Shown here: one piece after another, positions 23,340-34,728 of the stretch
How positions within the stretch are numbered: the first letter of the stretch is position 1
Layout of the letters: the number at the start of each line of letters is the position of its first letter
Source of the DNA: Pohlia nutans
Taxonomy: Eukaryota; Streptophyta; Bryopsida; Bryales; Mniaceae
Direction: 5' to 3'
Length of the DNA: 64,000 bases
Assembly (NCBI GenBank): GCA_022496805.1
Contig: CM040086.1
Coordinates: 2,358,501-2,422,500 of the forward strand
The notes under the pieces: model-generated
The model's database searches: none
Told to the model about the DNA's origin: nothing
What the model saw: only the letters and a program-made list of their open reading frames with translations
Position numbers and translations under genes: made by a program

Positions 23340-24905
23340 GGTGTGTGACTTCAAAGTTAAATAAAATTTGAGTTAAATTTTCAGAAATGAATGTGAAGAT
23401 GTTCAGCAATGACTTGTGTCAACACCTTTCCATTACAATCTTCATGCCAAGAACGGACTCACACATAATTATTGAGAATTTATAAGTGAGAGTGACTTAT
23501 CCATATATGGTTTAGGACAATAATTTATACGTTAAAATATGAAAGGTATTGATACATTGATCAAGATCAAATACATACACTAGTAGAACATGAATAAGCA
23601 AACACAATCCCAAAAAAAAAATACAAGATTACAAACTTCCAAACACAAGAAATACCATATAGTACATGTGTTGTATTTGTAAGTATTTTTTGTGTTTTGA
23701 AGTATTTACTCGGGGAGGTGACTATCGGAATTTTAGAAAACCACGTGAGATAAAAAGTAGGGTCAATTTAATTTGTTTAGGGTAAAATTTATATATTTTT
23801 TAGATCTACCATAGCATTGAAAATATGTCCTTTATATGATTATATGTAAAATAGGGTGGTGGATAACTCCTTTATTTTAGTAATCAGCAGAAAAAAAATA
23901 GGGTCATAGACATAGGATCCCTCCAAAAGCGTGTTATAGGATCAGTAGAATAATTATGGGTTTGACTACTTGGATGAAGAAGTGTGTAGTTTTTGTCCAA
24001 ATTCAAATCAAGCACATTAGTATGGAGGGAAATATTGTGGGATTTTTTTGGGGGAAAGAATGTGTTGGCGCTCTTTCATGGCTGTTGGGTTTTGCAATGA
24101 CGCTGAACATGTGGGACTTTGTTAGATGCTTAGAACTTGACAGCCTCCACTGTCACCCTAAAGCGCTTATTGCAATCAGTTTTGGTTTTGTCGAAACCTC
24201 AATCCTCGATCGTCAAATTCACGCTTTTTTTGAGCATTTTCTAGGGTTTTTTCATGCAGATTGATGCTGCAGAGTGACCACTTCTTTTGCAATGTTTTCC
24301 GCGTGTATTTGGTTTAGGGTTTGGCTTTCATGGTTCGTCCCTTCTTTGTTGGTTTTGTAATTAGGATTTCGCTTAAGTTTTAGTAGACCAGTTTCAAGGT
24401 AAGGTTTTCTTAGGGCTTGGGTAAGCATAGACAGTTAGGTGAATTGTGGAGTTTGGTTTCACAATGCTATAGTATTTCGTCTACTATCTGGTATTTGTAC
24501 AATTTATAAAAAAATATTGTGCCAAAAACTAGCCTCTCTCAACAGTTATAAATAATATAAGGTGCTAAAAAGTATGTTAAAGTAGCTTTTTATCTACAAA
24601 TAGGGAGGGAAAAAATATTGAGAGGTGCATAAATATTCCCCTATTAAATACCCCATTATCGCACGTGGTTACAAAATGTAAGGGGGTGTGAACGCCCTGA
24701 GAGTATTTACAACATTTTGGTTTTTAGTACATAGGTATTTGGATATTTAAGAAAGTCAAATTCCAAATTTTCTTTTTGCATCATTTACAAAATCAAAAGT
24801 TACACATTTGAACTTGAAACACTGAATTGAGATGGTTCACAGATTTTACAACATTTCATTTTCTAGTGATCTAATGACCACTTACCGGTTACATGGGCAC
24901 TTAAG
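23340..24905. other. segment present only in unit 2
   Basis: Absent from unit 1 through a deletion there (see unit 1). A 102-codon plus-strand frame at 23956-24264 (contains SMEGNIVGFFWGKE, FGFVETSILDRQ) has no recognisable domain. The DNA around 24050-24400 is less AT-rich than its neighbours and could be a gene fragment. No other feature seen. Confidence 0.35.
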
Positions 24906-24907
24906 GG

Positions 24908-25146
24908 TTAACCCCTAAAGCACCATAAGGCCCCCACAAAGCTTCATGTGTTTTTAAGCAGTTTTGAATAAGTATTATGTAGACTTCCTTTTGTTCAAAT
25001 TTATTTATTTTTTGACCAACACATGCAATGTTCGTCACTAATTCCGGAGATATAAAATTTGGTTCCATTCAAATTATATTTTTCACGATACGATTGTTTA
25101 AATTTGTTATTTCAAAACCATGAATCCTTGGTTCTTTAGGAGTTAA
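24908..25146 (+). mobile_element. family-B TTAA MITE
   Basis: 239 bp from TTAACCCCTAAAGCACC (24908) to TTCTTTAGGAGTTAA (TTAA 25143-25146). Related copies: right end at 15540-15632, reversed at 31985-32215, and an expanded one ending at 55952. Confidence 0.8.
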
Positions 25147-25180
25147 TGTTGTGTTATTAAATATTTTTAAGGACAACAAT

Positions 25181-25512
25181 AGGGGTTGTCACACCTCCTC
25201 AGAGAATGGAGAATGATAGAATGGAGGATGGAGAATGAGGTAAAAGAGGAGCCAATAAGATAGTTTCTCCATGGAGAAGGTGTGACACCCCTTTTGTGAT
25301 TTGTGGAGATTGAGAATGGAGAATAGAGGTTGTTAGTTGGTTACTCATCCTCCATGCATGGGCCATTCTCCATTCTCTATTCTTCGTCCGTGGAGGAGAA
25401 TAATGGAGATTCTCCAATCTCCGAGGATGGGCCCTCCGTCATTCAAGGAGAGCGTGCCATGTCCCCATTCTCCATTCTCTAAGAATAGGAAGAAAGAGGT
25501 GTGACATCCCCT
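25181..25512. mobile_element. PIF/Harbinger-like MITE with 3-bp TSD
   Basis: Ends AGGGGTTGTCACACCTC and GAGGTGTGACATCCCCT, flanked by AAT (25178-25180 and 25513-25515). The paralogous site in unit 1 (CAACAATGTCTTTACTAATC, AAT at 15674-15676) is unoccupied, which proves the insertion and its 3-bp duplication. The interior is rich in GGAGAATGG / CCATTCTCC words and forms further hairpins. Class assigned from TSD length only. Confidence 0.85.
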
Positions 25513-25934
25513 AATGTTTTTGCTAATCACATGTTGCAGTGCCGACTCAAGGTTAAGGGTTCCATATATACATTGTTTTCTAATAAGTTAAACTAAAGGG
25601 GACATACCTAAAACTACCCTAGATTCATTTCCAAATCCTATCATTGATCTCCTCCTATTTCACTTCACTTTACTTTACTAGTGAACACTAAATGCAATGT
25701 GTCATGTGGAATTGGGTGTGAATTGTTAAGATCGGCAAGAAATAATTATAAGAAGAGAAACCCAAATCGTTAAGAATTAATAATAAAAATCTGTTTTATA
25801 TGGTCAAAAACAGAATCTTGAAGAATTTCACATAATTTGGCATTTATTGACAAAGAGTTTTTTTTATAGTCAAAGGCCCAAAAAATCAAGTGGTTTAGCT
25901 TTGTTGATATTGGTGTTTTCATTAGATGTTTCAA

Positions 25935-26522
25935 TTAACCCCTTAACGTACTAGGGTGTCCTTGGAATTGACAATTTGAGAAAAAACATTATAAACTACC
26001 ATTTAGAAGAATATTCTGGAATTGATATACAAATGAAAGTTCTAGATCCTGAATTTTAGATTCCATCCGTACGGTTTGATTCACTGATACAATCACCAAT
26101 ATTTAATTTTAAAATTTGTAAGTTAAAATTAAAAATTGCTTCTAAATTCGATTACAAACTAAATTTCAATATTTTTTGAGTAAAATTTGTTGGAATGAGT
26201 TTGAAATGAGATGCTCTTAAACGTGGTGATACTTTGAAATTTTTGTGTTTCTTAAATTTATGACCTCATTTTTCACGATCCCAATTTGAACTAGAATCAA
26301 TGCAATTTTGGCTTGGTCAACGACTTGACATACTTCTACATTTGTAATTTTAGAAAAATATGTATCCTAGTATGACTAAATCCAGCCATTAGATAGGACA
26401 ACAACTTGCTGAAGAATCTCCAAAAAATTGGATGAGTTTCATCCAAGCATTGATGAGAACGTGAGAAGGCTTTGAATTCATTCGTGATCCAATTTCTGGA
26501 CTCTGGGAGGTTTAGGGGTTAA
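25935..26522 (+). mobile_element. diverged family-D TTAA MITE with unoccupied site
   Basis: TTAACCCCTTAACGTAC at 25935 and GGTTTAGGGGTTAA ending at 26522. Flanks TTTCAA-TTAA and TTAA-GTTATGATACATC meet as TTTCAATTAAGTTATGATAC at 16317-16336 in unit 1. The insertion therefore duplicated exactly TTAA, as piggyBac transposases do. Interior resembles family D at low identity. No gene. Confidence 0.9.
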
Positions 26523-27779
26523 GTTATGATACATCTTTTGACCGTTTTGATTAAAGAATAGACTTCATTTGAAGATTTTCCACTGTCGGGCAATGGTCCA
26601 CTTGGGTTCTAGAAAGGACTGTCTGAGGAGAGTTTCAGCCTACCCCTTATGTTCTGCAACATAATTCACCAATTTCCATGATTGTGTTACCACTAAGTGA
26701 ATGGTCTTTAATAAGGTATATTCTGCACTTGTACATGACAATTAATTTAAAACCAAACATAGAGGTTTTGCTTGTCCGGATTAGTGTTTTCATGCTGAAA
26801 ACGGAAAATTGTCTGAATTCCATAAAAAGAAGAAAAGGAATGATCCGGACATGTAAATTTCATTTTTTAAATATCCATTTTGGATATGACTTACATTAAG
26901 TGGTTCAATGCACAAAATAATTAATTTTAGTAATAAAAATTTAATAAATTGTGTACTATGATGCCTACAAATCCCAAAATTTAGCACTTTTTCTCACATC
27001 TATGAAAAGATCCAAAATTATAAAATTATGAAAAAAGACTCGGTAGGAATATACATCTTAACTATGGTGAGGCGCACAACTTTTTTTTCATCATTTTAGG
27101 GTCTTTTTACTTGATCAAAATGAATAAATTGGGCAAAATTTAGAGGCTCAGGAACAAAATAACCTAATTAGTGTGTCTAAAGAAGGATACCCCAAGCCGA
27201 CCATTGCCCTGTCAAGAAATGTGGAATTTGAGTGTTTCAAGATACAAAAGACTTTCTAAAGATGCTTCAATCATATGTCTATCTTAATTTCCTCACTTTC
27301 ATTTTTTAACTACCTGTGAACATAACTTTTATTTACCTTTAAAAATAATTCTAGATGTTAAATTTGGCATTTTACAAAAATTCAAGCATTTGCTCACTTG
27401 GGTAACCATTTTTTATTGTAATGAAGTTATTGAAAAATAATGTTTAACCACTATAGTAAGTAACAATAAAACATGGTGGTTACCTATGTACAAGGTTGAA
27501 GGCTTAAAAAATATAGTAATATAATTAGAGATACCCTTTGACAAATCAATAAGGATCTTAAGACTATTTTGTTGTAGTTCATGGGTCTTCAAAAAATTGT
27601 AATATTAGCCCTAAGTTAGCAACCAATAAATTATAAATGCACAAGAAAATTCACGAGCATTAGTTTGTCCTTGTGGCGTTGTAAAAAGCAAACAATATGT
27701 GTAGATGTTATTTCTACACTGATTAGCCCAAGAATTATTAAGGACTTTAAACTCAATCCATATTGTCACTAAAAGCAAA

Positions 27780-27835
27780 AATATGAAACTAAAAACAGGA
27801 AAAAAAAAAAGAAAAAAAAAAAAGGAAAAAAAACG
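27780..27835. repeat. A-rich purine tract
   Basis: Runs of A broken by single G (GGAAAAAAAAAAGAAAA type). Low complexity, no function inferred. Confidence 0.7.
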
Positions 27836-28639
27836 GCCAGCTTACCGTTGGCACTAACCAACAAGTGCTGCTAGCCAACATTTTTTTTGTTTTTTAAATA
27901 AAAAATGTTTTATCTCTCTCCACATCTATTGCCATATCATAGCTCCCCCCTTCCCCCAATTCAATCATTTGATTGTGGATTGATCCACAATTGCTTAATT
28001 CAAGCACAAGTTGGGTATCTAGCCTCACTTTTCCATCACCTTTCCAAAGCACCAATCCATTTCAATTTTGATCGAGAAAATCCACTTTTTATTCTCATAA
28101 ACAAGCCCATGGGACTTTCTTTGATGTTTAAGTGTTAAAAGAATGCAATAAAGGATTCAAAACATACAAAGCTTGTGAAAAATTTCTTGTGTGTCTCTTC
28201 CTCTATTATTTTTTCACATTTCTCTTTAATAAAATTTGAACTTCAGATGAGGTGAGATACAAGTTTGGAATCAAAATGATATCAATTTGCACAAAAAGTA
28301 TCTTTCTGGCACATTGGCTAATTTCTTACAAGGATGAGATTCTGTACGGTCAAGAATGTTATACCCCTGGCTACCTGCAAATATTGCTGCACAGGTTGAA
28401 ACATAGATGGTAGTAACTTATAACTTGGAACATTTGGCTCAGGACAAATTACCCTAAATCCTGAGCAAGAAGCCAATCATTCAAACAAGGTTTTCACTCG
28501 AACAACCACAGACACCATGAGTGTAGCTTTCTTCTGTCCTCAACTGCAAATCCGTTGCTACAATATCTTTTAAATCATTGGCCTAGAGACAGAGAATGGC
28601 GCACATGAAGACAATGAGCACAGAGAACTGAGCATCATT

Positions 28640-29800
28640 TGAACTGAGACTAGTTCAAAATAGGAACAAAAATGCCAGTTTCAAGTCTCTACAATTTCTT
28701 ATTTCATCGTCTCATGATACCCTTCACTTCTTTCATGTTTGGGCTTCGAGATTCAGATAACTGTCGGTTCGTTGAAACTTTTGAACTGCAGCACGATCCT
28801 AGAATCGTTCTTGCAGCACAATTACGTACAGCATACGAATTAGTAGATCAGAAGTATACCTTTCAGCTTGGCTTCAGGATTAGCTTTTCCAAAATGATAA
28901 TCATTCCAAAGCACACAAACGTAACTAGATATCAACGATCTCACCCATGCACACACATCGATGAGACTTGGGCCCAAGTCCCAGCAGGAGCACACAGAAG
29001 GCAAAAACACAGAAAATGACCACATGATTACCCTACGGTTACCAACTCCAAACCTGCAAAGCCAAGTAAATACTGTGTCGTTCTGAAGTCCTGTAAACTA
29101 TTTACAACTTCAATCCCCAACAATGACGACATTCCCCATTCAACGAAGTCATGTTATCTCATCAAACTCTACACGTATCTGTCGGACCAAAGCACCGTTT
29201 CCTGTGGCAATTCTAATTCCACAGGCCTCACGACCGCTAGTAAACCAAAACCACGCAATGTACACATCAACGATCAACAGCAACAAACTTACAAAACTGA
29301 GTGAGAGGCAAGCTAAAATTTTCCTGGCAACATACTTCCCTTGCTTCAAAATGCTCAACACTTTCCTCTGTTTAGGGTACCTGACCCCACGCAGGTCTCG
29401 TTCCTACATCAAAATCTTCACCGTGCATCCTCCAATGTGCTGAAGACCTTATCTCCGGCACTTCATTGTACACTCAAGAGCAATCAGCCATGACTTCAAT
29501 AGCATCATAATTACAAAACCAGGCAGCTGTGTGAGATGCAAGCTAAAAATTTCCTGGCAACATACGTACCATTTCTTCACAGTTTTCTACAGGTTTCAAT
29601 GTGTTAGGGTACCTGACCCCCACAGAGATCTCGTTCCTACATCAAAATCTTCACCGTGCATCCTCCAATTTGCTGAAGACCTTAACATCTCGAGCAACCA
29701 ATGCATCAGCTGCGGTATCAAATTACTCTTCACCACCTCCTCGATCATCACCAACCCTATGACACAAGAATTTACAGCACGAAGGGGATCCGAATCAGGC
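28640..29800. repeat. third copy of B3-unit flank, fused to Rossmann-gene 3-prime DNA
   Basis: 28640-28860 matches the unit flank; 28860-29140 and 29655-29790 match 7030-7650. Inside lies a direct duplication: 29306-29450 and 29535-29684 share GCTAAAANTTTCCTGGCAAC, GGTACCTGACCCC and ATCAAAATCTTCACCGTGCA. The plus-strand frame 28672-29019 is weakly supported. This region is the downstream flank, and probably the 3-prime UTR, of the minus-strand Rossmann gene. Confidence 0.6.
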
Positions 29801-29830
29801 AGAGTCAGGCAAGAACGAATTCTTCCGGGA

Positions 29831-30649
29831 TCAATGGTCTCCAAGGCGGATAATACTCCACACATCCATCACTCCGGGGGGAACAGGGCCAAGGGCAGCT
29901 TTGACAGCTGCTTTAGCGACAGCGTTCACATTGACAGGCGGGACAAAGAGAGGCCCCACGAGTGGAATTTGGGTGAGCGCTTTGGCCTGCTTCATCACGG
30001 CTTCCAGGGGCGATCCGATCATGCCCAGGGGCACCTTCACGCCCGCGATTTTGCGATCGCCGTAAATGAAGCCGGGCCTCAAAATGACGCCGGAGTAGGG
30101 GAACTTGGACCGGACCGCGTCTTCGGCGAGCTTCTTCCCTTCGAAGTAGCCTTGCAGCACAATGGACGGGAGGCCGAAATCCGCGACGGAGACGTAGACG
30201 AACCGTTTGACGCCGGCCTTGGACGCGGCCCACACGGCGGCGCGATTGGCCTCGCCGTTGATGCGCCGCATCTGCTCGTTGGTACCAAACCCTCCCACGC
30301 ACGAAATCACCGCTTGGACTTCCGCCAAGGAATCCTCCCACCGCGACGGATCGAACAGGTCGCCGCGCACCCACGCCACATTGCTCAACCAGGTGTCGGT
30401 CCCCTCCGGCCGCCCCGTCCGGTTCAGGCTCACCACGGGCACGCCGCGCGTGAGCGCTTCCGCGCACACGTGAGAGCCCACGAAGCCGCTCCCGCCCAGC
30501 ACCAGCAGCTTCTTCCGCTCCTTCGGTTTCACCACGGGCTCGGCCTCGGAGCTGGCTAAACCATCCTTGAAACATGAATTCGTGGAAGAAATCGACCTCA
30601 CGCTCACTGGCCCTAGAAGCCGCTGCCACTTGTGTGCCACTACCGCCAT
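29831..30649 (-). CDS. mitochondrial-type NAD(P)-binding Rossmann protein (atypical SDR)
   Basis: A single open frame of 272 residues. The ATG at 30649 is preferred because it sits in ACCATGGCG; an in-frame ATG 18 bases upstream is possible. Residues 1-25 are rich in Arg/Ser with no acidic residue (KWQRLLGPVSVRSISS), like a mitochondrial presequence. A beta strand then leads into GGSGFVGSH (residues 52-60), the dinucleotide-binding Gly motif, and VSLNRTG follows. The body keeps FVYVSVADFG, YFEGKK (fits the SDR Y-x-x-x-K) and RPGFIYGDRK. Length and motifs match the plant At5g10730/At5g15910-like group, related to the complex I subunit NDUFA9; the substrate is unknown. GC content is far above the neighbourhood. 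No damage seen. Confidence 0.9.
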   Translation of the reverse strand: MAVVAHKWQRLLGPVSVRSISSTNSCFKDGLASSEAEPVVKPKERKKLLVLGGSGFVGSHVCAEALTRGVPVVSLNRTGRPEGTDTWLSNVAWVRGDLFDPSRWEDSLAEVQAVISCVGGFGTNEQMRRINGEANRAAVWAASKAGVKRFVYVSVADFGLPSIVLQGYFEGKKLAEDAVRSKFPYSGVILRPGFIYGDRKIAGVKVPLGMIGSPLEAVMKQAKALTQIPLVGPLFVPPVNVNAVAKAAVKAALGPVPPGVMDVWSIIRLGDH

Positions 30650-31130
30650 GGTCAGAACTCCTAACACTCAATTCGAGAGTTTCAATTGAATTACGTACGT
30701 ACACACAGAAACCACGACTAAGATGCTAGCAATCAGACAATCCCCCAAAATGGTCAAATGTTGCAATGGGCTAAACCTAAGCACGACCCACAATTGGAAC
30801 CCTCAATGAGATTGCGAAAAGAAATCATGAATCTCGGACGAAACTGTGACAACTGCGAACGTGGGGTGTCTCTGGCTGAGCAGAGGGAACCCTAAACGAA
30901 AGCAGGGGCAAATTGCGAGCACTGTACAGTATGCAGAGCAAAGTGAATGGGAATTGGGACGCAGCTGAAGCGGGGCATGCATGACGGAGAGAGTGCGAAA
31001 GTGCAGCAGTGACGTCGTGGAATTGCCAAGTGCCGCGCTGCGCGCGCCGTCGTCGCTTTGGTTCCACGTCCCGCTGCCGTGCGACCCCGGTCGCGGTGGC
31101 CGCGGTGGCCCTCCCAATGAACGGCATATT
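30650..31130 (-). promoter_or_regulatory. GC-rich upstream region of the Rossmann gene
   Basis: CG-rich DNA (about 31020-31110, CGCGCGCCGTCGTCG, GGTCGCGGTGGCCGCGG) gives way to AT-rich DNA at 31130. It looks like a CpG-rich promoter without an obvious TATA box. Open frames here on both strands are shadows of base composition. Confidence 0.4.
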
Positions 31131-31439
31131 CACACTATAATATTTTTTTACCTTGTGAGCAAGGGTACACCCATCTTTAGTTCGAGGTACACTAAATATT
31201 TACTCAAGGCTATAACTTTTTACACATGGAATTTTTTTTCTTTTTATCAAGATTGAAGGTTTTGGTATTATTCATGTAGAAGAACATTCATAAATATACT
31301 TGATAAAAGTATTCATTTTTCGTAAAAAAAAAAGTCATTATAAAATAACTAGTGCATCGCGGACTAAATAGAATAATTGTTGTAATGGAAAAATGAAAAA
31401 AATTGTTTTTAATTCATTCTAGTTCAATAATATTGTAGG

Positions 31440-31988
31440 TTAACCCCTAAATGACGGAGGGGGTAAGGGCAAAACATAAATGTGTTATAAAAAATTACAT
31501 CTTCAACTTTGATGAAGTTTGGTCCAAAAGAGAAAATGAGGAGCTTGATGTTCAGTAATTTTCCATATAGTCAAATATCAAAAAATAGCTTTTTATCATC
31601 TCATAATGAATTTAGAAGCATTTAACTTCAAATATTTATAAGAATCGCAAATTTAATTTTTAGAATTTGAAATTTTGTATGATTTGTTAAAACTAGACAT
31701 TCTATTCTAAAATCAGAAATTGCAAATTTTTCAACGGAGAGAACATCATTACTTTCCCCAAATAGTAAGTTTTCTAACACTAGACAATGTAGAAGTGTTT
31801 TTCTTTGAAAATTTCTCCCGGGTGGAGTTTAACTCGGATTGACATGATTCAAATTGGGTTGGAAAGTAGACTTGATTACCTATTTGAAAGTATTTTTTAT
31901 TTTCAATAAAAATGTTTTTTCTATTTCGGGCAGCCCATAAAAAAAGGGTAGAGACCATAAAATGGTTGATCCGTCACTTAGGGGTTAA
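31440..31988 (+). mobile_element. family-A TTAA MITE, copy 1
   Basis: 549 bp from TTAACCCCTAAATGACGGA to TCCGTCACTTAGGGGTTAA. The inverted ends agree over about 19 bases. The reversed copy at 33838-34385 is almost identical, including a meaningless 69-codon frame, so both are recent. Confidence 0.9.
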
Positions 31989-32215
31989 GCTTTAAAGAAA
32001 ATGATTTGTTGTTTTAAACTGACACCTTTACAAATTGATCATATTGTGAAAAATACAATTTAGATGGGACCAAATATTAGAATCACTAAAGAACATTGTA
32101 TGTGTTAGTTAAAAATAAATAAATATGAACTAGAGGAAGTCTACATAACACCTAACTCAAGATTGCTAAATAAACATGAGGCCAAATTTGAACTTTTTGG
32201 TGCTTTAGAAGTTAA
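31985..32215 (-). mobile_element. family-B TTAA MITE, reversed and worn
   Basis: Ends GGTGCTTTAGAAGTTAA at 32215, the complement of the family B left end. Interior words match 24908-25146 in reverse. It shares the TTAA 31985-31988 with the family A element, so one inserted at the end of the other. Confidence 0.65.
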
Positions 32216-33015
32216 CCCTTTCTCGTCACCGGTAACCAAACTAGTTAGTAACATGTTTTTTGGCAATAGGGCTCCAAAATGACATTTATAGCAAAAAATT
32301 AAAAAATCACCTCCCTCTAAAATTTCTCAATCCATCTACTGGAGTTGCTTATTTCATAAAATAGTCAATATTAAATGAGATATACACATCTTTTAACTCT
32401 ACGTATTTTAAAATCAACAAAATTTTGACTATGCGTAATTCCGTAAGGTGTTGTTCAATCATGTTTTTTCTTTTCTTTTCTTTTTCTAAAGTGTATCAAA
32501 TGAATATCTATTTTTTTGATTTTTTTAATTTTTAGTTTCAAGTTCATCCCGTCATTCAAGTTGAGGAAAAACCAAAAAATAGTCTCAGGAGCACTCTTTG
32601 ATGACCTACTTTGGAGCAATGAAAAAATTTCAATTAAGGACATAGATTACATACGGGATTACATATTTTGCTTCATTTTGGTGTACATTATAATTTACAA
32701 AAATATATATCTCAAAAAATTGAAAGAATTTTTTTGAAACCAACCCTCATTATGAGAAAAACTACATGACGTTTAAAGGTTAATAGTTGGTTTGACACTC
32801 ATGTGCCATATATTTTTTATTTTTGAATTTTCCATTTTAGATCTAGAAAGAATTCTTCAAGGTTTCCTTTTCACCTTAAAAAAAACAATTAAAAAAAACA
32901 ATTTCCAAAACCTTTCAACTTTTCTTTTTTGAATTAATTTAAATGCATCTAACTATTAACCCATGGTAATTAAACATTTTTTTGCATTGACCTAAAAGTA
33001 TACCCTCGCTTAGTA
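32216..33015. other. AT-rich spacer with an orphan TTAA end
   Basis: Only one MITE-like terminus, GACGTTTAAAGGTTAA ending at 32783, could be seen; its left partner is not identifiable. No gene. Confidence 0.4.
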
Positions 33016-33602
33016 TTAACCCCTAAACAACCTCACCTATGTCCAATTTAGGCAGTTTTGCAAAGATGCATCATAAAATGCAACTAACTTGAATATTTGA
33101 AACTTGATGTATGGATAAAAGTTGTACATTTTGAAATTTAGATTCAATCTATACAGTTAAATCTTTAATTGCTATCACTGATATTTTTCTATAAATTTTG
33201 AAACATAAAATAAAAAATTATTTTGTAATTCGATTACGAATAAGATATTGACAGTGTGGGGATGAAATTTGTTGTGATGGCTTATAATGTAGTACTCTAG
33301 GTGTAGTGATTTTTGGAGATTTTTTGGATGCTTGATTAGTTGATTTTATGATTTTATTTTTTCAAGAACACTTTCAGACTAAAATCTTCAAAATTTTGGG
33401 TAAAACACTGCAACACGAAATGAGGCATAATTTTTTTTAGAAATTGTTTCTTTTTTGATTGGATCGCACATACATGAAGCTAACTTCCCATAAAAAATTC
33501 AGTAAAAAAAATCACACTACAAAAAGTTCATGACAGATGAGAAACTGCGAATGAAATTTTTACATCATGCAAAATATACATGGTTGGGCACTTATGAGTT
33601 AA
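33016..33602 (+). mobile_element. family-D TTAA MITE
   Basis: TTAACCCCTAAACAACCTCAC at 33016 to GGGCACTTATGAGTTAA at 33602. Interior matches 21428-22002. Confidence 0.85.
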
Positions 33603-33610
33603 GAGTGGGG

Positions 33611-33747
33611 TTAACCCCTAACCGTCCAACCATGCATATTTGCATGATGTACAGATTTGCACTCGGATTTCTCATCCATCATGCACTTTTTGCAATGTGA
33701 ATTTTTTACTGAAACTTTTATAGAAAATTAGCTTTGTGCATGTATAA
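33611..33747 (-). mobile_element. family-D fragment, reversed
   Basis: TTAACCCCTAACCGTCCAACCATGC at 33611, matching the complement of a family D right end, broken at about 33747. C-rich DNA (CCCCGCCGTCTCTCCC) follows up to 33837. Confidence 0.75.
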
Positions 33748-33837
33748 CAACCCCAATCACATCGTACACCCCGCCGTCTCTCCCACATCACCTCGCCGCC
33801 CCACCCCGCCTTCACTTCACCCCCGCCTTCCCATTCC

Positions 33838-34385
33838 TTAACCCCTAAGTGACGGATCAACCATTTTATGGTCTCTACCCTTTTTTTATGGGCTGCCCGA
33901 AATAGAAAAAACATTTTTATTGAAAATAAAAAATACTTTCAAATAGGTAATCAAGTCTACTTTCCAACCCAATTTGAATCATGTCAATCCGAGTTAAACT
34001 CCACCCGGGAGAAATTTTCAAAGAAAAACACTTCTACATTGTCAAGTGTTAGAAAACTTACTATTTGGGGAAAGTAATGATGTTCTCTCGGTTGAAAAAT
34101 TTGCAATTTTTGATTTTAGAATAGAATGTCTAGTTTTAACAAATCATACAAAATTTCAAATTCTAAAAATTAAATTTGCGATTCTTATAAATATTTGAAG
34201 TTAAATGCTTCTAAATTCATTATGAGATGATAAAAAGCTATTTTTTGATATTTGACTATATGGAAAATTACTGAACATCAAGCTCCTCATTTTCTCTTTT
34301 GGACCAAACTTCATCAAAGTTGAAGAAGTAATTTTTTACAACACATTTATATTTTGCCCTTACCCCTCCGTCATTTAGGGGTTAA
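33838..34385 (-). mobile_element. family-A TTAA MITE, copy 2 (reversed)
   Basis: 548 bp, the reverse complement of 31440-31988 with very few differences. It lies 1.85 kb from copy 1, so the pair could fold into a long hairpin or recombine to invert 31.99-33.84 kb. Confidence 0.9.
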
Positions 34386-34728
34386 ACGTCAAGAGGGCCT
34401 GGACGGGGCAGCCCGGAAAGAATCTAATTTTTTTTGCAAAAACGGCTCTGCAGTGCACTGCTGGCTAGCACTGTAGCACTGTAGCACTGCGGCACTGCTG
34501 AACTTCAGTTGCCCCAACCTCAAAACTTGTTCAATTTGATAACTTTGATTGCTTACCAATGATTCCACAATCCCTCAAATGAGGCAAAAATTTGGAATCT
34601 AGATCGCTTTTTCAATAGCTTTCCAACGCAACAAGTCTCGCTTGATTTGGTTGAGAAAATCAACTTTTTTTTCTCAAATATTCCTTTTTGGAAAGGCCCG
34701 TGGGGCTTTTTTGACGTTTAAGGGTTAA
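34382..34728 (+). mobile_element. family-C TTAA MITE, copy 1
   Basis: Begins TTAAACGTCAAGAGGGCC directly at the shared TTAA of the family A element and ends TTTGACGTTTAAGGGTTAA at 34728. The first CCC of the family C end is missing, consistent with the family A element having landed in the TTAA just inside it. A CACTGTAG/GCACTG short repeat lies at about 34450-34500. Confidence 0.75.

Larger units (their letters stand above)
18790..28640. other. gene-poor part of unit 2
   Basis: AT-rich, with no convincing gene beyond the MITEs and fragments listed separately. A piece at about 21105-21205 reads like part of an exon: acidic DSNSEDSDVE and LVGLNTCLTLR before GTATGT. It has an in-frame TAA, and unit 1 has lost 70 bp there. 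Confidence 0.5.
17338..28831. repeat. tandem segmental duplication, unit 2
   Basis: Matches unit 1 (6982-17337) in order and orientation. The extra length comes from a family D element (21428-22002), the segment absent from unit 1 (23340-25068), a 3-bp-TSD MITE (25181-25512) and another TTAA MITE (25935-26522). The last two have their unoccupied sites visible in unit 1. Confidence 0.8.

Noticed and set aside
29913..30704. Long overlapping frames (263 aa minus, 342 aa plus) across the Rossmann gene
   Set aside because: Arg/Gly/Pro-rich shadows of a GC-rich coding sequence; only the 29831-30649 frame has protein motifs.
31749..34077. Identical 69-codon frames at 31749-31958 and 33868-34077
   Set aside because: They lie inside the two family A MITE copies and are identical only because the elements are recent copies; no protein features.
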